A stretch of DNA of 64,000 nucleotides, from NCBI GenBank assembly GCA_910575475.1, contig CAJTGD010000030.1:1-64000 (forward strand), in the 5' to 3' direction. The position numbers and the translations under genes are program-made. Shown here piece by piece: positions 44,651 through 55,597 of the stretch. The stretch is from Lachnospiraceae bacterium. Lineage in GTDB: Bacteria > Bacillota > Clostridia > Lachnospirales > Lachnospiraceae. How positions within the stretch are numbered: position 1 is the stretch's first letter; each line of letters starts with the position of its first letter. The notes beneath the pieces are model-generated. The model did not search any database, was not told where the DNA came from, and saw nothing but the letters and a program-made list of their open reading frames with translations.

Positions 44651-44917
44651 TTACTTTCTCAATCCAAGCCTTTCGATCAGAGAACGGTATCTCTCAATGT
44701 CGATCTTCTTCAGATATGCCAGCAGGCCTCTTCTCTGTCCTACCATCTTCAAAAGACCTCTTCTGGAATGGTGATCCTTCGGATTCGCCTTAAAATGCTC
44801 GGTCAGCTCATTGATCCTTGCTGTCAGGATCGCTACCTGTACCTCCGGTGATCCGGTATCTCCTTCGCTTCTTCCGTATTCTTTGATGATTGCCTGTTTC
44901 TTCTCTCCTGAGATCAT
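44651..44917 (-). CDS. rpsO: 30S ribosomal protein S15
   Basis: An 88-aa four-helix protein that binds 16S rRNA early in 30S assembly. The conserved block [19 protein letters not shown] (residues 48-66) and [20 protein letters not shown]-type end (here [19 protein letters not shown]) are diagnostic. SD AAGGAGG. It is not next to pnp here, though that pairing is common. A long leader with hairpins lies upstream. Confidence 0.97.
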   Translation of the reverse strand: MISGEKKQAIIKEYGRSEGDTGSPEVQVAILTARINELTEHFKANPKDHHSRRGLLKMVGQRRGLLAYLKKIDIERYRSLIERLGLRK

Positions 44918-45042
44918 GTTGTATTCCTCCTTGAAATTCTTAATAAACGCCTGGTATTAGGTAACGGTCGGAGTTGTCCGGTTACTGAACACCGGCTGTC
45001 TGATACCCGTATACTATAACATAGAATCCCCTTCACTGTAAA
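44918..45042 (-). promoter_or_regulatory. Promoter and possible autoregulatory leader of rpsO
   Basis: Minus-strand -35 TTTACA (45037-45042), 18-bp spacer and -10 TATAGT (45013-45018). The leader can fold through CCGGT/ACCGG and CCGAC/GTTACC-rich arms. S15 leaders that bind the protein are known in several Firmicutes; binding here is inference. Confidence 0.45.
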
Positions 45043-45074
45043 GTGATAATTTTTAACATTTTTCATCCTGCGTT

Positions 45075-46730
45075 TTAATCTTCTTCCTCTTCCAGCTCCT
45101 CCAGCTCATCCTGGTTTTCCGGCCGCAGGGCAAACGCGATATTGGTCGCATGATCCCCCACACGCTCCAGCCCCGAGATCACATCCGAGTAGAGCACGCC
45201 GGCCTCCGGTGTACACTTTCCTTTCGTGAGCCGCTTGATATGCGCCTTGCGGAGCCGCTTCTCCTTTTCATCCACGGCGTCTTCCAGCCGAAGGATCTCC
45301 CGCATATGCTCCAGGCTCTGGTTGGAAAACATGTTGAACGCGTAATCCAGCTGTCTGAGGACCATATCCGTCATCTCCTGCATCTGTCTGACAGCCTTCT
45401 CGCTGAACGGGATTTCTTTTTCAAACCGTCGCTTTGCCGAATCCGCAAAGTTCTCCGCATGGTCGCCGATCCGCTCGATATCGTTGACCACATGGAACAG
45501 GCCGCCGACCATCTTTCCATCGGCCATCGGAATATCCAGGCCGTTGATCTGCACAAGGTAGGCGGTGATCTCCTGATTCAGATAATCAATATACTGCTCC
45601 CGCTCATAGACCTCCTCGATCTTCTCCTGATCCGGACTGCACAGGGCCTCCATGCTGACCCGCAGGTTTTCCTTCGCCAGCTCTCCCATGTGCTGCATCT
45701 CATGGATCGCGTCGATCACAGCAGTCGCTGCGGAAATCGACTTATTGATATATTTCAGCTTATGTGTCGTCTCCTCCTGCGCCGCATCCTCACCCGGTAT
45801 GATGATATGCGTCAGTCTCTCGATCCATCCCATAAACGGGAACAGCAATGCCACCTCAAACACCTTGATGAGCGTATTCGCATTGGCAACCGCACGCCCC
45901 ACATCGTTTCCGGATATCCTCATAAAGAGATCGCAGATCGGTCCCAGAGCGACCATCAGCATCACGAACACGATCAAAGAACCGATGATATTGAACAGCA
46001 GATGGATCCAGGCCGCGCGCTTCGCGTCTTTATTTCCGTTCAGGCTGACAAGCAGCGCGGAAATACAGCAGCCCATGTTGCAGCCAAGGATCAGGAAAAA
46101 GCAGATCTCAAAGGCCAAAAGCCCCTGCGCCGCCATCAGGATGATGATGCCCACCGAGGCGGAAGCGCTCTGCAGAACTGCCGTCACCACAAATCCCAGC
46201 AGGATCGCCACCATCGGATTTCGCATGGACTGCAGCAGTTCCACGATCTGGGGGGAATCCTGCAGACCGGTCATTCTCTCTCCCATGGTGCTCAGTCCCA
46301 TAAACAGGATCCCGAATCCCAGCAAAACGATCCCGATCTTTTTCACATTCTGGTTTTCAAAAAACATATACATGACCGCGCCGATAATGACAAACAGCGG
46401 GGCGATCTCCGCCAGGTTGAACGCGATCAGCTGACCGGTCACCGTAGTACCGATGTTGGCTCCCAGGATCGGACCCGCAGCCTGGGAAAGCTGCATCAGC
46501 CCGGAATTGACAAAGCTGACCACCATCACCGTAGTTGCGTTGGAGGACTGTATGATCCCGGTAAAAATCAGTCCCACGATCATTCCGACAAAGCGGTTCT
46601 GCGTAAAAAATTCCAGAATGGAACGCATCCTCGCGCCTGCCACCTGCTCCAGTCCGTCGCTCATCAGCTTCATCCCGAACAGGAACATCCCAAGTCCTCC
46701 AAACAGCGAAATGATATTTGTAACACTCAT
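45075..46730 (-). CDS. Na+/phosphate cotransporter with PhoU-like domain
   Basis: A 551-aa NptA-type protein. Two inverted Na/Pi-cotransporter repeats form the N-terminal part (QSSNATTVMVVSFVNSGLM near residues 61-79 and QSASASVGIIILMAAQGL near 188-205, each with the QSS/QSA signature). The C-terminal 200 residues are a PhoU-like helical bundle (EQYIDYLNQEITAYLVQ; DIERIGDHAENFADSAK; GLERVGDHATNIAFAL). It probably takes up phosphate with sodium. It follows ribF by 51 bp but may be a separate transcription unit. Confidence 0.94.
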   Translation of the reverse strand: MSVTNIISLFGGLGMFLFGMKLMSDGLEQVAGARMRSILEFFTQNRFVGMIVGLIFTGIIQSSNATTVMVVSFVNSGLMQLSQAAGPILGANIGTTVTGQLIAFNLAEIAPLFVIIGAVMYMFFENQNVKKIGIVLLGFGILFMGLSTMGERMTGLQDSPQIVELLQSMRNPMVAILLGFVVTAVLQSASASVGIIILMAAQGLLAFEICFFLILGCNMGCCISALLVSLNGNKDAKRAAWIHLLFNIIGSLIVFVMLMVALGPICDLFMRISGNDVGRAVANANTLIKVFEVALLFPFMGWIERLTHIIIPGEDAAQEETTHKLKYINKSISAATAVIDAIHEMQHMGELAKENLRVSMEALCSPDQEKIEEVYEREQYIDYLNQEITAYLVQINGLDIPMADGKMVGGLFHVVNDIERIGDHAENFADSAKRRFEKEIPFSEKAVRQMQEMTDMVLRQLDYAFNMFSNQSLEHMREILRLEDAVDEKEKRLRKAHIKRLTKGKCTPEAGVLYSDVISGLERVGDHATNIAFALRPENQDELEELEEEED

Positions 46731-46781
46731 TTGTTTATCCCCAACACTTTCTCTGCGAAACGTTTGCTTCTGTAAATAACT

Positions 46782-47702
46782 TTATGCTTCTTTCACTGTT
46801 TCCCTTCCGGCATGGGAAGAAAAGTATTCCCGTCCGAAACGGATATCCGCGTTCACCCGGGCTTTTAACTCCTCCACGGAGCCGAACCTCTGCTCCGGAC
46901 GGTCGAAGGCGTGAAATTCCACCGTGACCTCTTTTCCATACGCATCTCCGGCAAAATCAAATGCATAGGCCTCTGCCAGGACTTTGGCTTCCTCCGCCAC
47001 GGTCGGCTTCACCCCCAGGTTGCCGATCCCCGGATAGCACGCTTCACCCACCCGGATCCGGCAGGCGTAGACACCGAACCGGGGCAGGATCTTTTCCGGA
47101 GGGGGCGCCACATTCATGGTCGGAAAGCCCAGCGTCCGTCCCAGCCGCTTCCCGTGCTCCACCCTGCCGGTGATCTGGTAGGGATAGCCCAACAAAGCCT
47201 TCGCCAGCTCCGCATTTCCTTCACTTAATGCCTCCCGGACATAGGTGCTGCTGATGACCCGGTCCCGGTAACGCTCCTTCTCCACCACGTCCAGATGATA
47301 TCCATACGTATCCGCATACCGTGCCAGCATGTCCGCGTCCCCGCGCTTCTCATGGCCGAACCGGAAATCCGTCCCCACCACCACGTAGGCCGCACGGAAC
47401 CTCTCTGCCAGGATCTGCCGAATGAAGTCCTCTGCCTCCATCTCCCGCAGCTCCTTCGTAAACGGGCAGGCGATCATAAGATCCACCTCGGATTCCAGCC
47501 GTTCTCTTTTCTCCCGTGCCGTCAAAAGGGAGGCTTTTCCCATATCAAACGCGCAGACGATGCTTTCCACATCCTCCGACGCATATTCTTTGACCTTGCT
47601 GATCAGCTTCTGATGCCCTCTGTGAAGTCCCTCGAACTTTCCCAGTGTCACCGCCGAACGCTTTTCGCTCTGATAAGAATGAATCTCTGTCATATAACGC
47701 AT
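46782..47702 (-). CDS. ribF: Bifunctional riboflavin kinase/FAD synthetase
   Basis: A 306-aa enzyme that makes FMN and FAD from riboflavin. The N-terminal nucleotidyltransferase has TLGKFEGLHRGHQKLI (about residues 18-33, equivalent to the usual FDGVHxGHQ) and ISSTYVREAL; the C-terminal kinase has GRTLGFPTMN. I start at ATG of MRYMTEIHSYQSEK, six bases after GGAGG and just past the truB stop. The longer open frame overlaps truB and is rejected. Confidence 0.95.
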   Translation of the reverse strand: MRYMTEIHSYQSEKRSAVTLGKFEGLHRGHQKLISKVKEYASEDVESIVCAFDMGKASLLTAREKRERLESEVDLMIACPFTKELREMEAEDFIRQILAERFRAAYVVVGTDFRFGHEKRGDADMLARYADTYGYHLDVVEKERYRDRVISSTYVREALSEGNAELAKALLGYPYQITGRVEHGKRLGRTLGFPTMNVAPPPEKILPRFGVYACRIRVGEACYPGIGNLGVKPTVAEEAKVLAEAYAFDFAGDAYGKEVTVEFHAFDRPEQRFGSVEELKARVNADIRFGREYFSSHAGRETVKEA

Positions 47703-47703
47703 G

Positions 47704-48696
47704 TCAATCCTCCGCCGCCTCTTGGTCCAGAAACATCTTCTCAACACGGAATACCTGTTTTCCCGCATGATACCGGTATATCCCGATAAAATGCCGCTCC
47801 CGGTCATAGACCCGCACCTGTTCCCCATTACAAAACCGCCCCTGCCTCTCCCGGACGGCCTCCTGAGAAGTCCTGACGCAGTCTGCCTTTTCGGGATCCT
47901 CCGGGGTGTCCGGCTCCTGCCCGATCTGGCTTTCGGAAAAAGGATTCCCGTTGTAAGCCAGGTTCTGATATGGTTCCAGGATTCGGACCTCTTTCAGGTG
48001 ATGAAACACTGCGTCCACCGGCAGGAGCACCCGGGACAGTTCTCCCGCTGCGCAGGCTTCCTCTACTTCCCTCAACTTCATACTGTCTTTTAGTTCAAAG
48101 CAGCCTGCCTGTGTCCGGAGGAGCGCTGCCATACACCCCCCGCAGCCCAGTTCCCTGCCGATATCATGGCACAGGGTCCGGATATATGTCCCTTTGGAGC
48201 AGCGCACCCGCATCCGGACCCGTGGAAGGGAAACCTCCTGGATCAAAATCTCATGGATCGTCACGCTTCGTTTTTTCCTCTCCACCTCAATCCCCTGGCG
48301 GGCCAACTCATAGAGCTTCCTCCCATTCACCTTCAAGGCGGAATACATGGGCGGAAGCTGCGCATATTCTCCTGTAAACCCGACAATGCAGGCGCAGACC
48401 TCTTCCTCTGTCAGATGTCCGGTCTCCTGCTCCTCCAAAAGCTGCCCCGTGATATCCTGTGTATCCGTCGTCTTTCCCAGCAAAAGCACGGCCTCATAGG
48501 TCTTGCTCTGGTCCGTCAGCATATCACACAGCCGGGTTGCCTTTCCCAAGCAGACAGGAAGCACGCCCTCCGCGTCCGGATCCAGCGTTCCCGTATGCCC
48601 GATCTTTTTCTGCCTTACGATCCCCCTGAGCTTTGCCACCACATCATGGGACGTATAGCCTTTTTCTTTGTAAATATTTAAAATTCCATTCCACAT
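47704..48696 (-). CDS. truB: tRNA pseudouridine-55 synthase
   Basis: A 330-aa TruB that makes pseudouridine 55 in tRNA. The catalytic Asp is in HTGTLDPDAEGVLPV (about residue 39), followed by the KTYEAVLLLG and RVRCSKGTYIRTL motifs. The C-terminus has a PUA-like segment with a longer, charged insertion than usual. The ATG shares one base with the nrnA stop. Confidence 0.95.
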   Translation of the reverse strand: MWNGILNIYKEKGYTSHDVVAKLRGIVRQKKIGHTGTLDPDAEGVLPVCLGKATRLCDMLTDQSKTYEAVLLLGKTTDTQDITGQLLEEQETGHLTEEEVCACIVGFTGEYAQLPPMYSALKVNGRKLYELARQGIEVERKKRSVTIHEILIQEVSLPRVRMRVRCSKGTYIRTLCHDIGRELGCGGCMAALLRTQAGCFELKDSMKLREVEEACAAGELSRVLLPVDAVFHHLKEVRILEPYQNLAYNGNPFSESQIGQEPDTPEDPEKADCVRTSQEAVRERQGRFCNGEQVRVYDRERHFIGIYRYHAGKQVFRVEKMFLDQEAAED

Positions 48697-49658
48697 CAGC
48701 AGGCTCCGTCCAACTGCAGGGCGATCTGATGGCTCACGTTGTTGATCACATCGTGAACCGTCCCTGCCATTGTAAATCCGGCAGCCTTCACATGGCCGCC
48801 GCCTCCGAAATATGTAGCAATCTTACTCACATCCACCTGATCTCTGGAGCGAAGGCTAACCTTAAAAAGCTGTGTGTCGATCTCATACAGGAACAGAGCT
48901 ACCTCCATTCCCTTGGTCTGCTTGAGCTGATTTACAATCCCGTCCATATCCGCGGGAATGGCCTCAAAAAACGCCATGTTCTTTTTCGTGATCCAGGTCA
49001 CGATGCAACGCTTGTCAAGGATCAGGATACTCTCCAGCAGTGCCAGCCCCAGGATCTGGTTCTGTACATAGGTCTTTTCGTAAAAAGTCTTTTCCACGAT
49101 CTCGCTGCCGTGGATTCCCTTTCTCAGCAGTCCGGCCGCCGCTTCCAGGGTCTCCGGACTGGTACAGGAATACCTGAACACGCCCGTGTCATGCGCGATT
49201 CCCATATAGAGCGCTTCCGCGCAGGCACGGCTGATCTTTTCCTGATCCAGCAGATGGTATACCAGCTCTGAGGTGGAGCTGGCATCTGCCACGATCTCAT
49301 TATAATCCGCAAAGGACCGGTTGCTGGCATGGTGGTCGATGCAGCAGGTCTGCCGGGCGCTCTCAAACAGAGGCGCGGCAAACCCAAGCCGTTCTTCATC
49401 CCCGCAGTCCAGACAGATAAACAGGTCATATACCTGCCCAGGCGTGATGTCGTGACGGGCCGCTTCCGTATCCTGGATAAAACGGTAGGCTTCCGGAATG
49501 TATTCCAGATACACATCCGTATCCATTTGCGGATATTGTTCCCTCAGATACAGATACAGTCCCATACAGGAGCCTACACAGTCGCCGTCCGGGCGGATAT
49601 GCCCGCCCAGGGCCACTGTCTTCTTTCCATCTAAAAGCTCTGATAAACTTATATTCAT
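48696..49658 (-). CDS. nrnA: DHH phosphoesterase (nanoRNase/PAP phosphatase NrnA-like)
   Basis: A 320-aa DHH-DHHA1 phosphoesterase. Motifs: GGHIRPDGDCVGSCMGLYLY (about residues 18-37), FICLDCGDEER, CCIDHHASN (the DHH element) and GGGGHVKAAGFTMA (DHHA1). Family members degrade nanoRNA and pAp. The position between rbfA and truB is common in Firmicutes. It overlaps rbfA by 4 bp. Confidence 0.94.
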   Translation of the reverse strand: MNISLSELLDGKKTVALGGHIRPDGDCVGSCMGLYLYLREQYPQMDTDVYLEYIPEAYRFIQDTEAARHDITPGQVYDLFICLDCGDEERLGFAAPLFESARQTCCIDHHASNRSFADYNEIVADASSTSELVYHLLDQEKISRACAEALYMGIAHDTGVFRYSCTSPETLEAAAGLLRKGIHGSEIVEKTFYEKTYVQNQILGLALLESILILDKRCIVTWITKKNMAFFEAIPADMDGIVNQLKQTKGMEVALFLYEIDTQLFKVSLRSRDQVDVSKIATYFGGGGHVKAAGFTMAGTVHDVINNVSHQIALQLDGAC

Positions 49659-50029
49659 TCTTCATCCCCATCTTTCAAATCTCTGGTCAGCTCATCAATT
49701 TTTCTGCTCATATTCACACCGTACTCGATCGACTGATCCAGTACGAATTGGATCTCCGGAGTATTTCTCATGTTGATCGTCCTTGCCAGTTCACGGCGGA
49801 TATACCGCTCCGCGCTCCGAAGCCCGTCAAGCGTGTCTTCCTGCGCCTTACGGTCTCCGAATACGCTGATATATGCTTTGCAGGTCTTCAGGTCGGGAGC
49901 CACTTCAACAGCTACCACGGAAGTCATGGGTGCGACCCTGGGGTCTTTGATGCCTCCGCGCAGTATGTTACTCAATTCCCGCTGGACCTCTGCATTGACT
50001 CTCGTATTTTTAATACTGTTTTTTCTCAT
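49655..50029 (-). CDS. rbfA: Ribosome-binding factor A
   Basis: A 124-aa KH-fold factor for 30S maturation. The core DPRVAPMTSVVAVEVAPDLK (about residues 33-52) and NMRNTPEIQFVLDQSIEYG are diagnostic. AAAAGGAG precedes ATG. It follows infB by 36 bp. Confidence 0.95.
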   Translation of the reverse strand: MRKNSIKNTRVNAEVQRELSNILRGGIKDPRVAPMTSVVAVEVAPDLKTCKAYISVFGDRKAQEDTLDGLRSAERYIRRELARTINMRNTPEIQFVLDQSIEYGVNMSRKIDELTRDLKDGDEE

Positions 50030-50065
50030 AACTGCTCCTTTTTATTCCCAATTCCGATTCGATTC

Positions 50066-53000
50066 TTATTTTCTCTCCACTTCCACCATCTTGTAAGCTT
50101 CCACGGAGTCGCCCTCCTGGATGTCGTTATAGTTTTCAAATACAAAACCGCATTCGTATCCGGCACGGACTTCCTTGACATCATCCTTAAAACGTCTCAG
50201 AGATGCCAGCGGGCCATCGAACATCACCACATTGTCACGGGTGAGGCGGACGGAGCAGTTCCGCTCAAAGATCCCATCCTGCACATATGCGCCCGCGATG
50301 GTTCCCACACCGGATGCCTTGAAGGTCTGGCGGACTTCCGCATGGCCCAGTACCTTTTCCTCAAAGATCGGATCCAGCATGCCCTTCATGGCCGCTTCCA
50401 CATCCTCAATGGCATTGTAGATGACTCTGTACAGACGCAGGTCCACGCCTTCATGGTCCGCGATCTCCTTTGCGGTGGCATCCGGCCTTACGTTAAAGCC
50501 GATGATGATGGCGTTGGAAGCGGACGCAAGGGTCACGTCGGATTCGTTGATGGCTCCTACGCCGCCGTGGATGATCTTGATCACAACCTCGTCGTTGGAC
50601 AGCTTTAAGAGGCTTTGCTTCAACGCTTCCACAGAGCCCTGCACATCTGCCTTGACTACGATATTCAGTTCTTTCAGATTGCCCTCCTGGATCTGGGAGA
50701 ACAGATCATCCAATGACATCTTGGACTTGGTATCCTCCAGAAGCTTCATCTTATTCTGGGAAATAAAGGTCTCCGCGAAGTTCCGCGCTTCCTTTTCCGT
50801 TGCGCATCCTACGAAGATCTCTCCGGCCTTGGGCACGTCGTTGAGTCCCAGGATCTCTACCGGCTTGGACGGGCCTGCCTCCTTCACGCGTCTTCCCTTG
50901 TCGTCCATCATTGCCCGGACCTTTCCATGGGCGGAGCCTGCCGCAATGGCATCTCCCACATGAAGGGTTCCCTTCTGTACAAGGACGGTTGCCACAGAGC
51001 CCTTGCCCTTATCCAGCTGCGCCTCGATCACAAGACCCCTTGCCTCACGCTTCGGATTGGCTTTGAGCTCCAGCACCTCCGCCGTCAGCAGGATCATTTC
51101 CAGCAGGTCGGAGATTCCCTCTCCGGTGTGTGCGGATACCGGTACAAAGACCGTGCTTCCGCCCCAGTCCTCCGCGATCAGTTCGTATTCTGTCAGCTCC
51201 TGCTTTACACGCTCGATGTTCGCGCTTGGCTTATCGATCTTGTTGATGGCAACGATGATCTCGATCCCCGCCGCCTTGGCATGGTTGATCGCCTCTACGG
51301 TCTGGGGCATCACGCCGTCGTCCGCAGCCACAACAAGGATCGCGATATCCGTGGAGTTGGCGCCCCGCATACGCATGGCGGTAAATGCCTCATGTCCCGG
51401 AGTATCCAAAAATGTGATCTTCTCACCGTTGACCTCCACCACATAAGCTCCGATATGCTGAGTGATGCCGCCGGCCTCCCGGTCGATCACGTTGGTATGA
51501 CGGATGGCATCCAGAAGGGAGGTCTTTCCGTGGTCTACGTGTCCCATGACACAGACCACCGGAGGACGCTTCTCCATGGTGCTCTCGTCCTCTTCGTCCT
51601 CCTTCAGAAGCTCTTCGATGACGTCCACCACTTCCTCCTTCTCGCACAGAACATCAAATTCCATGGCGATCTCTTCCGCCGTATCATAGTCGATCTCCTG
51701 ATTGACGGTGGCTACCTTTCCCTGCATAAAGAGCTTCTTTACGATAATAGACGGAACGATCTTCATCTTATCCGCAAGCTCTTTGATGGTCAGAAGCTCC
51801 GGAAGGATGATCTGCTTGATCTCCTCCACCGGCGCAGCCTTCTGCTGCGGCTTTTTCGTCTCTGCTGCCGGTTTCTGCTTCTTGCCCTTCTTGCCCTTGT
51901 TTTCAAATTCCGAATCCCGGAGTTCTTTTTTCTTATAGTCTTTTTCTTTGTCTTTTCCTTTATTCCTCTGGCTCTTCTGCTGCTCTACCATAGGTGTTGG
52001 GATGGAATCCCGGTCATCCCTGCGCGCTCCCGGTCTTCCGGACGGACGCTGTCCGCCGCCGAAGGACTGTCCGCCCCGGTCTCCCCGCTGGAAACGGTCT
52101 CCCTGGCCGCCTCCCTGGGAGCGTCCGCCGAAGCGGTCTCTCTGGCCCTCTCCCTGGGAACGTCCGCCGAAACGGTCTCTCTGGCCCTCTCCCTGGGAGC
52201 GTCCGCCGAAGCGGTCTCCCTGGCCGCCTCCCTGGGAGCGTCCGCCGAAGCGGTCTCTCTGGCCTTCTCCCTGAGAGCGTCCGCCGAAGCGGTCCCTCTG
52301 GCCTTCTCCCTGGGAACGTCCGCCGAAACGGTCCCTCTGGCCCTCTCCCTGGGAACGTCCGCCGAAACGGTCTCTCTGGCCTTCTCCCTGGGGACGGGAA
52401 CCATCCCGTCTTCCGGAACGTGCTCCCTGGCCGTCCCGGTTCATGCGGCCGCCATCCTGGGAACGCCCGCCCTGGCTGTTTCCAAAGCGTCCTCCCTCCC
52501 GATTGCCCTGGGACTGTGCTCCCTGGCCTGCGCCCTGTCTCGGACGCTGATTCTGCATATTGCCGCGTGCATTTGTATTCTGGCTGTTTTCCTGTACGTT
52601 GCTTTCCTGCGAACGTCTATTTTTCATCTGTTCTTCCCCTGCGTTTCCTTTTACTTCCTGCATTCCTTCCTTTTGTACCTGAACCTCCTGAGAGCTCCGC
52701 ACAGCCTGGCTTTGTACCTGCGGATTCGAAGCGCCTCGGGGCTGCGCTGCCTTTGCGCCCCGCTCCTCCGAAGCGGGACGGCCGGAAACCGCATCCTGTC
52801 TGTGCATGGAAGCCTCCCGTGCCTGCGCGTCTTCCGCTCCCTGTGGATTCCCCTGCATTCCCTGGGGACGTGTCTGAGGTGCTCCCTGGGGCCGGACGCC
52901 TGCTCCCGGCATGGGACGTCTCTCCGCCCCCAAAGGCCGTCCCTGGGGCCGTGCTCCTGCTGCCGGCTGTCCCTGGACACGCCGTTCTCCCGGCTGCATT

Positions 53001-53569
53001 CCCTGAGGCCGTCTCTCTGTACCCGGCTGCCCTGACGGACGCCTCTCCCCCCCCTGGGGCCGTCCCTGAGAGCGCCGATCCGCCCCCGGGCGTCCTCCGG
53101 ACATCCGTCCCGGATTCTTGGCATTCTGAGGACGGAAGATCTGAACGATCTTTTTCTTTTTCGGCACTGCCGCCTCTTCCTTTGCCGCTGCTTCCTCTGT
53201 CTTTTCCGTCTGCATCGGAGGAACCGCCCTGTCAGCCGTCTCTGCTCTTCCCGGCGCTTCCGCCCGCACAGGCGCTTCTGCTTTTCCCGGTGCTTCCGGC
53301 CGCACAGGCGTCTCTGCTTTCATCGGCGCTTCCGGTTTCTTCGGCGCCGCCTCCGCTTTTTCCGCCGGCTTTGCAGCGGTTCCCGGGCCGGACATACCGG
53401 CCGGTTTCTTTCCGAATTCCCTGCGGAGGTCCGAAACCACGGATTCCTCCAGAGAATTCATATGATTTTTTACCTCTACCTTTTTCTTCGCCAGTATATC
53501 CAGTAATGCTCTATTTTCTAATCCCAGCTCCTTTGCCAGCTCATGTACTCTCATTTTTCCCATAGTCAA
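50066..53569 (-). CDS. infB: Translation initiation factor IF-2 with long repeat-rich N-terminus
   Basis: A 1167-aa protein. The C-terminal 590 residues are standard IF-2: [10 protein letters not shown] (G1, about residue 677), DTPGHEAFT (G3), NKIDKP (G4), then domains II-IV. The N-terminal 570 residues are low-complexity: Ala/Pro/Glu/Lys-rich, then Arg/Gly/Gln-rich, including about nine 13-residue repeats of the [13 protein letters not shown] type. A small IF2-N motif ([20 protein letters not shown]) opens the protein. TTG at 53569 sits six bases after a strong AAAGGAGG; ATG at 53563 is two codons later. Confidence 0.95.
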   Translation of the reverse strand: MTMGKMRVHELAKELGLENRALLDILAKKKVEVKNHMNSLEESVVSDLRREFGKKPAGMSGPGTAAKPAEKAEAAPKKPEAPMKAETPVRPEAPGKAEAPVRAEAPGRAETADRAVPPMQTEKTEEAAAKEEAAVPKKKKIVQIFRPQNAKNPGRMSGGRPGADRRSQGRPQGGERRPSGQPGTERRPQGMQPGERRVQGQPAAGARPQGRPLGAERRPMPGAGVRPQGAPQTRPQGMQGNPQGAEDAQAREASMHRQDAVSGRPASEERGAKAAQPRGASNPQVQSQAVRSSQEVQVQKEGMQEVKGNAGEEQMKNRRSQESNVQENSQNTNARGNMQNQRPRQGAGQGAQSQGNREGGRFGNSQGGRSQDGGRMNRDGQGARSGRRDGSRPQGEGQRDRFGGRSQGEGQRDRFGGRSQGEGQRDRFGGRSQGEGQRDRFGGRSQGGGQGDRFGGRSQGEGQRDRFGGRSQGEGQRDRFGGRSQGGGQGDRFQRGDRGGQSFGGGQRPSGRPGARRDDRDSIPTPMVEQQKSQRNKGKDKEKDYKKKELRDSEFENKGKKGKKQKPAAETKKPQQKAAPVEEIKQIILPELLTIKELADKMKIVPSIIVKKLFMQGKVATVNQEIDYDTAEEIAMEFDVLCEKEEVVDVIEELLKEDEEDESTMEKRPPVVCVMGHVDHGKTSLLDAIRHTNVIDREAGGITQHIGAYVVEVNGEKITFLDTPGHEAFTAMRMRGANSTDIAILVVAADDGVMPQTVEAINHAKAAGIEIIVAINKIDKPSANIERVKQELTEYELIAEDWGGSTVFVPVSAHTGEGISDLLEMILLTAEVLELKANPKREARGLVIEAQLDKGKGSVATVLVQKGTLHVGDAIAAGSAHGKVRAMMDDKGRRVKEAGPSKPVEILGLNDVPKAGEIFVGCATEKEARNFAETFISQNKMKLLEDTKSKMSLDDLFSQIQEGNLKELNIVVKADVQGSVEALKQSLLKLSNDEVVIKIIHGGVGAINESDVTLASASNAIIIGFNVRPDATAKEIADHEGVDLRLYRVIYNAIEDVEAAMKGMLDPIFEEKVLGHAEVRQTFKASGVGTIAGAYVQDGIFERNCSVRLTRDNVVMFDGPLASLRRFKDDVKEVRAGYECGFVFENYNDIQEGDSVEAYKMVEVERK
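52085..52420 (-). repeat. 39-bp tandem repeat inside infB
   Basis: About eight full units and a partial one, each encoding [13 protein letters not shown] or a close variant ([13 protein letters not shown]). The unit is 39 bp, so copy number can change without a frameshift. The array lies in the disordered N-terminal part of IF-2. Confidence 0.85.
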
Positions 53570-53904
53570 ATACTACCTCCTTTATGCAATTGTCTATCGT
53601 TTCCCTTCATCTGTTTTTGAATCCCGTCAGCAAATCCTTCGTCCAATATCGCCAGAGATGCACGGAATTCCTTTCCCATTGCATGCCCTAAGGTATCTTT
53701 ATCTCCGTAAATATAAATTGGCACTTCATAATATTCGCACATATTGCAAAACTTCTTCCTGGTGTTCTCAGAGGAATCCTCCGCCAGGAGGACCAATGCG
53801 GCGCGGCCGGATTTTACTTCCCGTTCTGTCATAAATTCCCCGCTGACCGTTTTTCCGGCTTTGGTAGCCAGGCCGACCAGCGAAAGCACCTTATCCTGTC
53901 TCAA
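53566..53904 (-). CDS. YlxQ-like L7Ae-family RNA-binding protein
   Basis: A 112-aa L7Ae/L30e-fold protein ([19 protein letters not shown], about residues 5-23; [17 protein letters not shown]). The family binds kink-turn RNA and is found in this operon in many Firmicutes. TTG at 53904 is chosen by comparison with the usual family start; an ATG at 53934 overlaps ylxR more. It ends in the infB ribosome binding site region (TTGA overlap). Confidence 0.85.
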   Translation of the reverse strand: MRQDKVLSLVGLATKAGKTVSGEFMTEREVKSGRAALVLLAEDSSENTRKKFCNMCEYYEVPIYIYGDKDTLGHAMGKEFRASLAILDEGFADGIQKQMKGNDRQLHKGGSI

Positions 53905-54169
53905 TCTCTTCCATCTCCTTTTCCAGATGTCCATAAACTTCCGCAGGAACCGCCTGCTTAAAGGAGCGCTCCAGTCCTTTGTTCTTCACTGCCTTCTGAA
54001 AACAGTCCCTGGAATAACAAATATATGCCCCCCGGCCGTTTTTCTTTCCGGTGGTATCCAGAACAAAGCCTTCCTCTTCTGTCCGGAGGACCCTCAGCAG
54101 CTCCTTTTTCGGTTTCATCTCTCCGCAGCCGACACATTTGCGCATCGGTATTTTGCGTTTATTTGCCAA
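53891..54169 (-). CDS. rnpM: YlxR/RnpM family RNA-binding protein
   Basis: A 92-aa protein with the YlxR signature PMRKCVGCGEMKPKKELLRV (residues 8-27) and GRGAYICYSRDCFQKAVK. YlxR (RnpM) binds RNA and modulates RNase P in Bacillus. It sits between nusA and ylxQ, its usual place. Confidence 0.9.
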   Translation of the reverse strand: MANKRKIPMRKCVGCGEMKPKKELLRVLRTEEEGFVLDTTGKKNGRGAYICYSRDCFQKAVKNKGLERSFKQAVPAEVYGHLEKEMEEIETG

Positions 54170-54208
54170 TCATATCACCTCTCAGACGGATGCAAATTTC
54201 TGTCAAGA

Positions 54209-55558
54209 TCATTGCTCCGTTTCTATAAATTCAATCTCCGGAACTTCCTCCTCGTACTCCCTCTCTGTCTCTTCTATATCCATTCCCGCCGGCTCTCCGT
54301 TTTCATATCCGGCAGAAGCGTCTTCCTCATAACCGCCCTCATATCCATAGTCGTCTGAGTACCCGGCATCATCGCCTTCTCCGTACCCGTATCCGGGCTC
54401 TTCTCCGTAATCCGCGCCGATCCCGTCGTCCTCATATTCCTCATACTGCTCGTATTCTCCTACATAGCCGTCTTCATCCATCATCTCCATCTGGTCCATG
54501 TAGTCCGCCGGCAGCTCTCCCGACTCGATGGCCTGTGTCTCGCTCTTGATGTCGATCTTATATCCGGTCAGCCTTGCCGCCAGCCTTGCATTCTGTCCCT
54601 CCTTGCCGATGGCCAGGGAAAGCTGGTAGTCCGGCACGATCACGCTGGCCGACTTCTCATCCGGATCCGCCATAACGGAAATGACCTTGGCCGGGCTTAA
54701 CGCATTCTCGATCAGCAGCGCCGGGTTGTCGCTCCAGTTGATGATGTCAATCTTCTCCCCGCGCAACTCGCTGACCACCGCGTTGACACGGGAACCGTTC
54801 AGGCCCACGCAGGCGCCTACCGGATCCACCTTGTCGTCATTGGACCAGACCGCCATCTTGGTACGGGATCCGGCCTCCCGGGCAATGCTCTTGATCTCCA
54901 CCGTCCCGTCGCTGACCTCCGTCACCTCCGCCTCGAACAGCCGCTTCACCAGCTCCGGATGGGTCCGGGACACCAGGATCTTCGGACCCTTGGGTGTATT
55001 CTTCACTTCCACGATATAGAGCTTGATCCGCTCCGTAGGCTGGAAGACCTCCCCCTTCACCTGCTCGTTTTCCGTCAGCATGGCGTCGGCCCTTCCCAGA
55101 TTGATACTGATATTCTTCCCAACATATCTCTGAACGATACCGGTCACGATATCCCGCTCTTTTTCAAAATACTGGTCAAAGACCACCTTCCGCTCTTCCT
55201 CCCGGATCTTCTGCAGGATCAGGTTCTTGGCGTTCTGGGTGGCGATCCTGCCGAAGGACTTGGATTCCACCCGGATCTGGGCTATATCTCCGAGCTGCAG
55301 GCTGGAATCCAGCTGCTCCGCTTCCTCCAGGCTGATCTCCAGCGCCGGATCCATGACCTCCTCCACCACTTCCTTTTCCGCAAATACGGAGTAGTCGCAG
55401 GTCTCCCTGTTCATGATGACCTTAATATTATCGGAGGTTCCAAAATGGTTCTTACATGCACTGATCAGGGAATTCTCAATGGCATCCATCATGGTTTCCT
55501 TACTGATATTCTTTTCCTGTTCCAGAATTGTCAACGCTTCCAATAGCTCTGTGTTCAT
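54209..55558 (-). CDS. nusA: Transcription termination/antitermination factor NusA
   Basis: A 449-aa protein: an N-terminal RNAP-binding domain, S1 domain (about 135-200; [19 protein letters not shown]), and two KH domains ([40 protein letters not shown]). The last 90 residues form an acidic, Tyr/Gly-rich tail ([20 protein letters not shown], then similar), not part of standard NusA. It follows rimP by 39 bp. Confidence 0.96.
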   Translation of the reverse strand: MNTELLEALTILEQEKNISKETMMDAIENSLISACKNHFGTSDNIKVIMNRETCDYSVFAEKEVVEEVMDPALEISLEEAEQLDSSLQLGDIAQIRVESKSFGRIATQNAKNLILQKIREEERKVVFDQYFEKERDIVTGIVQRYVGKNISINLGRADAMLTENEQVKGEVFQPTERIKLYIVEVKNTPKGPKILVSRTHPELVKRLFEAEVTEVSDGTVEIKSIAREAGSRTKMAVWSNDDKVDPVGACVGLNGSRVNAVVSELRGEKIDIINWSDNPALLIENALSPAKVISVMADPDEKSASVIVPDYQLSLAIGKEGQNARLAARLTGYKIDIKSETQAIESGELPADYMDQMEMMDEDGYVGEYEQYEEYEDDGIGADYGEEPGYGYGEGDDAGYSDDYGYEGGYEEDASAGYENGEPAGMDIEETEREYEEEVPEIEFIETEQ

Positions 55559-55597
55559 TTCCTATACTTCCTTTCCTATCACAATGTATACTCTGCC

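Noticed and set aside
45150-46775. 541-codon plus-strand open frame opposite nptA
   Set aside because: Histidine- and arginine-rich shadow frame with no ribosome binding site; the minus-strand protein is a clear NptA.
52085-52420. CRISPR-like array
   Set aside because: Units are contiguous 39-bp coding repeats without spacers, in frame in infB.
50927-53565. Two long plus-strand frames opposite infB
   Set aside because: They come from the repetitive GC-rich coding of IF-2 and read as Leu/Ser- or Pro-rich low-complexity sequence.
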